Below, piece after piece: positions 13,076 to 17,353 of a stretch of 17,353 nucleotides of DNA. Positions within the stretch are counted from its first letter, which is position 1; each line of letters opens with the position of its first letter. Source of the DNA: Candidatus Pacearchaeota archaeon (GTDB lineage Archaea > Nanobdellota > Nanobdellia > Pacearchaeales > GW2011-AR1); the NCBI GenBank assembly GCA_017609045.1, contig JAFCES010000005.1:1-17353 (forward strand), read 5' to 3'. The translations under genes and the position numbers were made by a program. Under the pieces are notes generated by a model that was not told the origin of the DNA, searched no databases, and saw only the letters and a list, made by a program, of their open reading frames with translations.

Positions 13076-13205
13076 GCGGGAGTGCCGGAGTGGTCAAACG
13101 GGCATGGCTAAGGTAAGCCTTTAGAAAGGGTTTCAAGAACGGCATGAAGCTATGTAGAAACCATGTGGCTTAGTGCCTGCACAGGTTCGATCCCTGTCTC
13201 CCGCA
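13076..13205 (+). tRNA. tRNA-Leu with intron; anticodon most simply AAG (or CAA if two introns)
   Basis: Acceptor GCGGGAG (13076-13082) pairs with CTCCCGC (13198-13204), with discriminator A at 13205 and no encoded CCA. D-stem CCG/CGG (13085-13087/13099-13101) encloses GAGTGGTCAAA. The T-arm is ACAGG-TTCGATC-CCTGT (13181-13197). A long variable arm (GGC-TTAGT-GCC, 13167-13177) and A73 fit leucine better than serine. Anticodon stem CATGG/CCATG (13103-13107/13161-13165) is interrupted by about 46 extra nt. Placing the intron at 37/38 (13114-13159) gives the loop CTAAGGA, anticodon AAG at 13110-13112. The junction resembles a bulge-helix-bulge: CTA (13108-13110) pairs with TAG (13155-13157), then AAA forms the 3' bulge. 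A34 is very unusual for archaea. Removing 13107-13130 and 13140-13161 instead yields a perfect arm with loop TTCAAGA and anticodon CAA. Confidence 0.9.
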
Positions 13206-13215
13206 TAAATTAAAA

Positions 13216-13246
13216 GGAAGGGTTCCTAAGGGAAACCTTGGTTTCC
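13216..13246 (+). promoter_or_regulatory. Alternative hairpins in the eL18 leader
   Basis: Between the tRNA and the eL18 ATG (13252), GGAAAC (13231-13236) pairs perfectly with GTTTCC (13241-13246) across a CTTG loop, ending 5 nt before the start codon. The same bases can instead pair with upstream GGTTCC (13221-13226) as a six-pair helix with one bulged A and a TAAG loop. A further AGGAA/TTCCT hairpin (13215-13219/13223-13227) competes with the second helix. The three overlapping options look like a switchable leader. Regulation, for example by a ribosomal protein, is inferred and not shown. Confidence 0.45.
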
Positions 13247-13251
13247 ATAGA

Positions 13252-13620
13252 ATGAAAACAAAAAGCAAGATAGAGAAGCAGATGAAAAGAAAAACAAACC
13301 CAGAATTAGTGAGAAGTATAATCAAGGCTAAAAAAAATAAAGAGTGGTTAGAAGTGGCAAGTATATTGTCAGGGCCAAGGAGAAAAAAGATAAGTATAAA
13401 TCTTGACAAGATAGATAAAGAAACAAAAGAGGGAGATACTGTTGTAGTTCCCGGTAAAGTTTTAGGTGGTGGAGAGATAAGTAAGAAAATAAGGATAGCT
13501 TCTTTGTCTTTCTCAGAAGAAGCAGAAAAAAAGTTAAGAGAGAAAAAATGTGAAGTAGTAAGTATAGAAGAAGAGGTTAGAGTAAACCCTGAAGCAAAGG
13601 GAATTAAAATATTAAAATGA
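13252..13620 (+). CDS. rpl18e: Large-subunit ribosomal protein eL18
   Basis: The 122-aa protein matches archaeal L18e: TNPELVRSIIKAKKNKEWLEVASILSGPRRKKISINLDKID, then VVVPGKVLGGGEISKKIRIASLSFSEEAEKKL and a C-terminal strand ending KGIKILK. The VVPGKVLGxGE block is diagnostic for the family, which shares a fold with bacterial uL15. It follows tRNA-Leu by 46 nt, with a hairpin leader between them, and overlaps the uL13 start by 4 bp (ATGA). This is the conserved tRNA-Leu-L18e-L13-S9 order of archaea. Confidence 0.95.
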   Translation: MKTKSKIEKQMKRKTNPELVRSIIKAKKNKEWLEVASILSGPRRKKISINLDKIDKETKEGDTVVVPGKVLGGGEISKKIRIASLSFSEEAEKKLREKKCEVVSIEEEVRVNPEAKGIKILK

Positions 13621-14066
13621 AAAAAGGAAAAGCATATAAAAAAGTAGAGGAAAGAGTGATAATTAATGCAGAAAACGCTGTACTTGGAAGACTGGCTAGT
13701 TATGCTGCTAAACAAGCTTTATCAGGAAAAAAAGTTGTGATAGTAAACTGTGGGAAAGCTATTGTTTTAGGAAGGGAGAAAGATGTTTTGGAAAAATACA
13801 GAGAAATCAGAGGAAAGAGTAGAGGAGGAGGAAGTCAGAAAGGGCCTTTTTTTCTGAGAGATCCAGAAAGAATATTGAAAAGAACAATTAGAGGCATGTT
13901 GCCTTATAAAAAAGGTCGGGGAAGAGAAAGATTTAAAGAAATTAGATGTTATAAAGGACTGCCTCCTGAATTTGAAAATGAAAAAATGGTAAAATCGGGA
14001 AGGGGGAAAAAAGGTATAACTCTTGAGAAAATATCAAGGATGTTGAAGGGAGGTAGAGTAGAATGA
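13617..14066 (+). CDS. rpl13: Large-subunit ribosomal protein uL13
   Basis: The 149-aa protein carries uL13 hallmarks: VIINAENAVLGRLASYAAKQALSGKKVVIVNCGKAIVLG at the N-terminus and GPFFLRDPERILKRTIRGMLPYKKGRGRERFKEIRCYKGLP in the middle. The first eight residues (MKKGKAYK) are an additional basic lead-in; a downstream ATG is absent near the core, so the overlapping ATGA start is used. It overlaps eL18 upstream and uS9 downstream by 4 bp each, so the three genes are translationally coupled. Confidence 0.95.
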   Translation: MKKGKAYKKVEERVIINAENAVLGRLASYAAKQALSGKKVVIVNCGKAIVLGREKDVLEKYREIRGKSRGGGSQKGPFFLRDPERILKRTIRGMLPYKKGRGRERFKEIRCYKGLPPEFENEKMVKSGRGKKGITLEKISRMLKGGRVE

Positions 14067-14473
14067 AAAAAGGAGAAAAGATAGTTGTTTCAGGAAAAAG
14101 GAAGAGAGTTGTTGCAAGAGCTGTGATTTATAAAGGTAAAGGCAAGATTACTGTAAACAGGGTTCCTTATGAGCTTTTACCAAGATTAAGAAGGTTAATG
14201 ATAGAAGAGCCTTTGAAAATAGCTAAAAATAAACTTGGTAAGATAGAGTATGATATTGAAGTTAATATGAAAGGAGGAGGGCAAGAAGCTGGGATAGAAG
14301 CTGCCAGATTAGCTATTGCAAGAGCCTTAGTTTCTGCAACTAAAAGTAGGGAGCTGAGAAAGGCTTTTCTTGAGTATGATAGAAACTTGTTAGTTGCAGA
14401 TACAAGACGAAAAGAAACTAGGAAGCCAGGAGATTCTAAGGCGAGAAAGAAGAGACAGAAATCTTACAGGTAA
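14063..14473 (+). CDS. rps9: Small-subunit ribosomal protein uS9
   Basis: The 136-aa protein has the S9 pattern: VVSGKRKRVVARAVIYKGKGKITVNRVPYELLP, MKGGGQEAGIEAARLAIARALV, and the tail DTRRKETRKPGDSKARKKRQKSYR. The terminal S-Y-R follows the archaeal form (bacteria end SKR) and reaches the P-site tRNA. It closes the tRNA-Leu-eL18-uL13-uS9 unit. In most archaea rpoN and rpoK come next; here an unrelated membrane-protein gene with its own promoter follows. Confidence 0.96.
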   Translation: MKKGEKIVVSGKRKRVVARAVIYKGKGKITVNRVPYELLPRLRRLMIEEPLKIAKNKLGKIEYDIEVNMKGGGQEAGIEAARLAIARALVSATKSRELRKAFLEYDRNLLVADTRRKETRKPGDSKARKKRQKSYR

Positions 14474-14474
14474 A

Positions 14475-14484
14475 TTTTTAAATT
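14475..14484 (+). promoter_or_regulatory. TATA box of the anchored Cys protein gene
   Basis: TTTTTAAATT, starting at the uS9 stop, is centred about 25 bp before the ATG at 14504, predicting a leaderless transcript. T-rich stretches between it and the ATG could also help end the ribosomal-protein transcript. Confidence 0.45.
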
Positions 14485-14503
14485 ATATTCCTTTCATTTT
14501 TGT

Positions 14504-14938
14504 ATGAAAAGAGGTCTGAAAATATTTTTGATTGTTTTGTTAATTTTTGTTTTGATAGTTGCTGGAATAGTTTTTTATTTTTACAATTTTTATGTTTTTT
14601 ATACTGTCAGGATATGTATTTCTAATCAGGTAGAAGATTTGAAAGTGCCCTGTTTAAATAATGAGGAGTGTATTGCTATGGTAAAGGAAAAAGGAATAGG
14701 GGAGATTTCAAAGTTAGAAAATGCTCCTTCTTTTATTAAAGAAAAAGTAGAAGAGCTTTTCAATCTAGTTATATATTGTGAAGGAACCTGTAAAGTGAGG
14801 GAAGTTTATGGTATGGGTTTTGGTAATGTCAAAGAGGTTGAGACTTGTAAGCTTGGTGAACAGGAAGTTAAATATGAGGTTAAAGGCAGAGAAGGTTTAA
14901 GGCTGATTAATTATTTGAGAGAAACAGGCAGGATTTAG
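14504..14938 (+). CDS. Membrane-anchored extracytoplasmic protein with six cysteines, unknown function
   Basis: Not recognised as a known family. The 144-aa protein has a short basic start (MKRGLK) and one long hydrophobic helix (about 5-29), best read as a signal anchor with the rest outside. The soluble part has six Cys (C38, C50, C56, C92, C96, C115) and shows a Cys-containing block VPCLNNEECIAMVKEKGIGE and another YCEGTCKVREVYGMGFGNV. Their spacing suggests disulfides, or less likely a metal site. Small anchored Cys proteins of this type are common and mostly uncharacterised in DPANN-type genomes. The gene has its own TATA box and is probably monocistronic. It is convergent with the recombinase-domain gene, with 5 nt between the stops. 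Confidence 0.68.
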   Translation: MKRGLKIFLIVLLIFVLIVAGIVFYFYNFYVFYTVRICISNQVEDLKVPCLNNEECIAMVKEKGIGEISKLENAPSFIKEKVEELFNLVIYCEGTCKVREVYGMGFGNVKEVETCKLGEQEVKYEVKGREGLRLINYLRETGRI

Positions 14939-14943
14939 GTAGA

Positions 14944-15333
14944 TTAATTGATACCTAAACTCTCTAATTTGCTTTGAACTTTATTAAAAAGTTCTGGAGA
15001 GATTATAGCTTCGTGTTTTCCTTGTAAAATCTGACCATCAAATTTCACTTTTCCTATATAGGTAAAGTTTCTTAATATCTTTTTAAGACCATTTACTGAA
15101 AAACCGTGTCTTTCAGCCAGTTTAGTTAGACTTATTTTTTCATTTAAAAAGTCAAGAAAAATTCTCTCTACTATTAGCTTTTTTTCTTCATCTGGAATTA
15201 GCTGTTTTTTCTCAAGTTTATAACCAAAAGGAGCTCGACTCATTACTTTTCCTTCTCTTGCTTTTTTAATCATTGCCTCCTTGCTCTTTAATCTCATCTC
15301 TTTTTTTAGTTTTTTTAAAATCTCTTCTTCCAT
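14944..15333 (-). CDS. Standalone serine-recombinase DNA-binding domain (no catalytic domain)
   Basis: The 129-aa protein corresponds to the Recombinase domain (PF07508-type) of large serine recombinases. Residues 1-28 match the long linker helix (LKSKEAMIKKAREGKVMSRA), followed by the hallmark PFGYKLE (35-41), VERIFLDFLNEKISLTKLAERHG, KKILRNFTYIGKVKFDGQ and HEAIISPELFNKVQSKLE. The N-terminal resolvase domain with the catalytic Ser is absent. Only about 30 bp separate this gene from the next one upstream, so no missing half lies next to it. The ATG is preceded by a well-placed TATA box, so it appears to be an expressed small protein and not a decayed fragment. It could act as a DNA-binding factor or a partner of a separate catalytic subunit. 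Confidence 0.75.
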   Translation of the reverse strand: MEEEILKKLKKEMRLKSKEAMIKKAREGKVMSRAPFGYKLEKKQLIPDEEKKLIVERIFLDFLNEKISLTKLAERHGFSVNGLKKILRNFTYIGKVKFDGQILQGKHEAIISPELFNKVQSKLESLGIN

Positions 15334-15350
15334 GAAAAATTAAAGTAAAT

Positions 15351-15362
15351 TTGTTTTATAAA
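15351..15362 (-). promoter_or_regulatory. TATA box of the standalone recombinase-domain gene
   Basis: On the minus strand GTTTTATAAAAC is centred 23-24 bp before the ATG at 15333, predicting a leaderless mRNA. It is an exact palindrome. Confidence 0.45.
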
Positions 15363-15365
15363 ACT

Positions 15366-15617
15366 TCACAAACTTTCGAGTTCTTCTTCAACTACTTTTC
15401 TTTTTCCGAATATTAAACCTAAAATTAAACCAAGAAGAGCGAGAATAAAAGGTAACAAGGAAACATATCTTATACAGATTTCAAGATTAGTAATTGGAAT
15501 GCAAAATTTCCAGTCAAATCTATATTTGAAAAAATAAGACAAAGCCAACAAAATTAATCCTAAAAGAAAACCCAGAACAGTTAGTTTTTCAGCTGTATTC
15601 CAGTCTTTATAACCCAT
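15366..15617 (-). CDS. Small two-helix membrane protein, unknown function
   Basis: Family not recognised. From the ATG at 15617 the product has 83 aa. It shows a short polar start (MGYKDWNTAEK), TM1 (about 12-30, LTVLGFLLGLILLALSYFF), an extracytoplasmic loop with two Cys (FCIPITNLEIC), TM2 (about 52-70, LLPFILALLGLILGLIFG) and a basic then acidic tail (KRKVVEEELESL). A TTG at 15623 would add two residues. The ATG is preferred because a TATA box (15639-15648) predicts a start at about 15618, making the mRNA leaderless there. Both termini should be cytosolic, with the Cys pair possibly forming a disulfide outside. It is divergent from the cold-shock gene. Confidence 0.65.
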   Translation of the reverse strand: MGYKDWNTAEKLTVLGFLLGLILLALSYFFKYRFDWKFCIPITNLEICIRYVSLLPFILALLGLILGLIFGKRKVVEEELESL

Positions 15618-15638
15618 TAACAAGTTTAATAATTAGAG

Positions 15639-15648
15639 ATATTTAAAA
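15639..15648 (-). promoter_or_regulatory. TATA box of the two-TM protein gene
   Basis: On the minus strand TTTTAAATAT is centred 26-27 bp before the ATG at 15617, fitting a leaderless transcript and supporting that ATG over the upstream TTG. Confidence 0.5.
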
Positions 15649-15736
15649 CTAACTAAATCCTCTTGAAAAGATATATTTTTGATAATCAAAATTAGGAAGA
15701 GTTAAAAAGGCAGTTTTCTTGTTGAAAAAAGTAAAA

Positions 15737-15985
15737 ATGGTTAAAGGAACAGTTAAGTTTTTTAACAGGACCAGAAACTATGGATTTATTGACGGGGATG
15801 ACGGAAAGAGCTATTTTGTCCATGGGACAGGATTGAAATCTGGAGTGGATATAGATGAAGGAGACAAAGTTTCTTTCAAAGCTACTAGAGGAGACAGAGG
15901 TCCAAAAGCAGAAGATGTTGAAAAACTCCAAAAGCAGAAGATGTTGAAAAACTTAAAGAAAAAAAAGAAAAATAAAAGCAAGTAA
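15737..15985 (+). CDS. Cold-shock-domain protein with duplication-altered C-terminus
   Basis: Single-stranded nucleic-acid-binding OB-fold protein, 82 aa from the ATG at 15737, which gives the canonical start MVKGTVKFFN. An upstream in-frame TTG at 15719 would add six residues and is less likely. RNP1-like NYGFI and RNP2-like YFVH are present (RNP1 normally GFGFI), as is DIDEGDKVSFKATRGDRGPKAEDVEKL, the typical C-terminal strand of the domain. After that, a 26-bp exact tandem duplication (15901-15926 and 15927-15952) shifts the frame, so the protein ends QKQKMLKNLKKKKKNKSK. Without it the gene would read PKAEDVEKLKEKKEK and stop at 15973-15975. The domain itself is intact. Cold-shock proteins are uncommon in archaea and may have been acquired from bacteria. 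Confidence 0.88.
   Translation: MVKGTVKFFNRTRNYGFIDGDDGKSYFVHGTGLKSGVDIDEGDKVSFKATRGDRGPKAEDVEKLQKQKMLKNLKKKKKNKSK
15901..15952 (+). repeat. 26-bp perfect tandem duplication inside the cold-shock gene
   Basis: The unit beginning TCCAAAAGCAGAAGATG occurs twice, back to back, without a mismatch. Unit length is 26 bp, not divisible by three, so the second copy is read in another frame. The exactness suggests a recent slippage or duplication event (or an assembly artefact). Confidence 0.95.
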
Positions 15986-16026
15986 GCTGATTCTTAGTTT
16001 AGCTTTTTGTCTGGTTTTATTTTTGT
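15984..16026 (+). terminator. Probable terminator after the cold-shock gene
   Basis: A weak stem AAGCT/AGCTT (15984-15988/16001-16005) is followed by several T-runs (TTTTT, TTTT, TTTTT up to about 16026). Oligo-T runs on the coding strand are the main archaeal termination signal; the stem may be incidental. Confidence 0.35.
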
Positions 16027-16050
16027 AGTTAGAAGTGTGTTCTAGTTAGG

Positions 16051-16060
16051 TTTTTATATT
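16051..16060 (+). promoter_or_regulatory. TATA box of the half-LIM/nuclease pair
   Basis: TTTTTATATT is centred 26-27 bp before the GTG at 16083, predicting a leaderless transcript that begins at or next to this GTG. This placement is the main support for that start codon. Confidence 0.5.
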
Positions 16061-16082
16061 TCTAAAATCTCTAAACTTTACA

Positions 16083-16235
16083 GTGGCAGAAATATGTGAA
16101 GAATGTGGAAAGTTTATAGAAGATGAATTTGATAAATGTGTTGATGCTAATGGTAATGTTAATAGATATTTTCATAATGAGTGTCATGATAAATACTTAG
16201 AAAGAGAATATGGAATTATAACAATAGAAAACTAA
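16083..16235 (+). CDS. 50-aa half-LIM-type zinc finger protein
   Basis: Short GTG-initiated ORF of 50 codons. It encodes C5-x2-C8 (ICEECGKFI), a loop of 22 residues with FDKCVDANGNVNRYF, then H31-x2-C34 (FHNECHDKYLEREYG). This C-x2-C-x22-H-x2-C spacing is that of the first zinc finger of a LIM domain (C-x2-C-x16-23-H-x2-C), including the aromatic residue before the His. A full LIM domain has a second finger, which is missing. Start support: GTG directly at the predicted transcription start, no ATG upstream in frame, and a coding pattern that continues cleanly to a TAA. The stop is 1 nt from the nuclease ATG, so the two are probably translated from one mRNA. A protein-binding adaptor for the nuclease is a guess. 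Confidence 0.68.
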   Translation: MAEICEECGKFIEDEFDKCVDANGNVNRYFHNECHDKYLEREYGIITIEN

Positions 16236-16236
16236 A

Positions 16237-16899
16237 ATGAAAACATACAAGCTCTCATCGTCAAAGCTGAACTTATTTTTAGAATGTCCTTTATGTTTTT
16301 GGCTGGAAAGTAGAGGTGTACATAGGCCAAGAGGTATTTTTCCAAGTCTTCCGGGTGGAATGGATCTTGCTTTGAAAAAATACTATGATAAATACAGGAA
16401 GAGGGGAAAGCTTCCGCCTGAGATAGCAGGGGAGGTAGAAGGGAAGCTCTTAGATGATGTTGAGTTAATGAAGAGATTTAGGAACTGGAGGAGATTTAGT
16501 TTTGAAGATAAAAAGCTGGGAGTGGTTTTTTATGGTGCTCTAGATGATTGTTTAGTAAGTAATAAGGGTTATATTCCAGTAGATTTCAAGACAAGGGGTT
16601 TTGAGTTGAAAGAGGATACTACAGAATTCTATAGAAATCAGCTTGACTGTTATGCTTTATTATTAGAAAGAAACCAGTATAGACAAGCTGGTTTTGCTTA
16701 TCTTATTTATTATATACCTAAAGAGATAAAAGAGAAAGGAAGAGTTGTTTTCAATGTCAGAGTTAAGAAAATGAAGACTGATCCAGAAAGAGCTTTGAGG
16801 GTTTTGAAAAGAGCTTTGAAAGTTTTAAGAGGAAAAAAGCCTAAATTCCATAGTGAGTGCGAGTATTGCTCCTGGGGCAATGGTTTTGTTAGTGACTGA
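16237..16899 (+). CDS. PD-(D/E)XK nuclease with Cas4/RecB-like cysteine pairs
   Basis: The 220-aa protein has the PD-(D/E)XK nuclease core of the RecB/Cas4 type: GALDD (100-104, metal-binding D103), PVDFKTR (114-120, D116 and K118) and the QLDCYALLLE motif (135-144, Q135-x3-Y139). Two cysteines near the N-terminus (C17 and C20 in ECPLCFW) and a C-terminal CEYC (C208, C211) are placed as in Cas4/AddB proteins that hold an iron-sulfur cluster. The C-terminal spacing is reduced to one CxxC, so either 4Fe-4S or zinc is possible. No cas genes or repeats are nearby, so a CRISPR role is not supported; DNA repair or end processing is more likely. It is preceded 1 nt upstream by the half-LIM gene. Confidence 0.85.
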   Translation: MKTYKLSSSKLNLFLECPLCFWLESRGVHRPRGIFPSLPGGMDLALKKYYDKYRKRGKLPPEIAGEVEGKLLDDVELMKRFRNWRRFSFEDKKLGVVFYGALDDCLVSNKGYIPVDFKTRGFELKEDTTEFYRNQLDCYALLLERNQYRQAGFAYLIYYIPKEIKEKGRVVFNVRVKKMKTDPERALRVLKRALKVLRGKKPKFHSECEYCSWGNGFVSD

Positions 16900-16970
16900 G
16901 GAGAAGGATGTTGAATGTGTGTGGTGTAGTTTGTTGGAAGCTGAAGTGAGGGGGATTTAAAGTAAGAAGG

Positions 16971-16979
16971 TTTAAAAAG
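16971..16979 (+). promoter_or_regulatory. TATA box of the NucS/DUF91-like gene
   Basis: TTTAAAAAG is centred about 43 bp before the ATG at 17018, predicting a leader of about 17 nt that carries the Shine-Dalgarno-like AAGGA. The preceding part of this 118-bp gap (16900-16970) shows nothing recognisable. Confidence 0.4.
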
Positions 16980-17017
16980 GGTATTTCTGTTGTGGATTTT
17001 GAGGCTAAGGAAAGAAA

Positions 17018-17353
17018 ATGGCTACTGAAATTAAAGTATGGCAAATAGAAAATGGAAAACTAATTCCTTCAGAGGTAACTATGGCTAAAGTTGGACGAAA
17101 AGAAGTGGAAGACCTCGAACAATGGATAAAAAGCAACCCGGATATCTTAGGTAAAGATATCTTGATAATTGGTGAACAGGTTCAGACTAAAAAAGGACCA
17201 TTAGATTTCCTTGGAATAGACAAATCAGGGAATATAGTAATTATTGAATTAAAAAGAGACAAATTACCAAGAGAGGTACTAACCCAAACAATAGACTACG
17301 CATCAGATATAGCTTCATGGGATATTGAAAAATTGAGTGAAGAATGTTTAAAA
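17018..17353 (+). CDS. NucS/DUF91-like PD-(D/E)XK protein, 3' end cut off by the window
   Basis: The 112 visible codons stay open to the last base. After a short N-terminal strand segment (MATEIKVWQIENGKLIPSE), the sequence EVEDLEQWIKSNPDILGKDILIIGEQV followed by GPLDFLGIDKSGNIVIIELKRD matches the C-terminal nuclease domain of NucS/DUF91-like proteins. The PD-(D/E)XK residues are D63, E77 and K79, with the downstream QTIDYAS helix (Q90-x3-Y94). Archaeal NucS/EndoMS cleaves mismatched or branched DNA, but here the usual N-terminal DNA-binding domain is absent, so it belongs to the broader single-domain relatives. Function beyond being a probable nuclease is open. It is the second PD-(D/E)XK gene in a row. 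Confidence 0.82.
   Translation, partial: MATEIKVWQIENGKLIPSEVTMAKVGRKEVEDLEQWIKSNPDILGKDILIIGEQVQTKKGPLDFLGIDKSGNIVIIELKRDKLPREVLTQTIDYASDIASWDIEKLSEECLK

Noticed and set aside
13076..13205. tRNA-Ser reading (anticodon AGA if the intron were placed one to three bases earlier)
   Set aside because: Discriminator A73 and the D-arm pattern fit leucine; archaeal tRNA-Ser normally has G73, and AGA would also need A34.
13170..13715. 181-codon minus-strand ORF opposite the tRNA 3' part, eL18 and uL13 start
   Set aside because: It is antisense to a tRNA and two clear ribosomal genes, its product is low-complexity Phe/Ser/Leu-rich, and it has no recognisable motif.
16237..16899. Cas4 and therefore a CRISPR locus
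   Set aside because: No repeat-spacer array and no cas1/cas2 or effector genes are in the window; the nuclease family is broad.

Overview
The window is an A+T-rich piece of an archaeal chromosome. The evidence is a dense set of archaeal-type information genes: RNase P protein subunit Rpp21/Rnp4, RNA polymerase subunits RpoN (Rpb10), RpoF (Rpb4) and RpoD (Rpb3, with a ferredoxin-like domain), ribosomal proteins eL21, uS13, uS4, uS11, eL18, uL13 and uS9, and an intron-containing tRNA-Leu. Very short genes, many small lineage-specific proteins, near-leaderless TATA promoters and 1-8 bp gene overlaps suggest a small-genome DPANN-type archaeon, perhaps near Woesearchaeota/Pacearchaeota. That placement is inferred from style, not from a search.

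Left part (1-3600): rnp4; a GH130-family glycoside phosphorylase/hydrolase-like gene; and, on the minus strand, a free-standing LAGLIDADG endonuclease-like gene directly upstream of rpoN. A divergent promoter region at 3217-3291 separates these from a plus-strand operon (3328-6758): small unknown protein, MacB/LolD-type ABC ATPase, a secreted C-terminally anchored beta-sandwich protein, a MacB/FtsX-type permease and another small unknown protein. Then come a radical SAM/SPASM-like enzyme and a translationally coupled miniature DUF445 membrane protein, followed by a small zinc-ribbon protein.

Central part (9086-14473): the expression-machinery cluster. It starts with an HPF/RaiA-like putative ribosome hibernation factor and eL21-RpoF-DUF655, runs with a 2-nt gap into uS13-uS4-uS11, then an unrecognised 78-aa gene, RpoD, tRNA-Leu, and eL18-uL13-uS9. 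These are conserved archaeal blocks joined end to end. rpoN, which usually follows uS9, is instead about 12.5 kb away on the other strand.

Right part (14504-17353): accessory genes, most with their own TATA box close to the start codon. They are a membrane-anchored Cys-containing protein, a standalone serine-recombinase DNA-binding domain lacking the catalytic domain, a two-TM protein, a cold-shock-domain protein whose C-terminus was rewritten by a 26-bp tandem duplication, a 50-aa half-LIM zinc-finger protein coupled to a PD-(D/E)XK nuclease with a four-Cys set, and the 5' part of a NucS/DUF91-like PD-(D/E)XK protein cut off by the window end. The longest gene-free stretch is 259-506 (248 bp).
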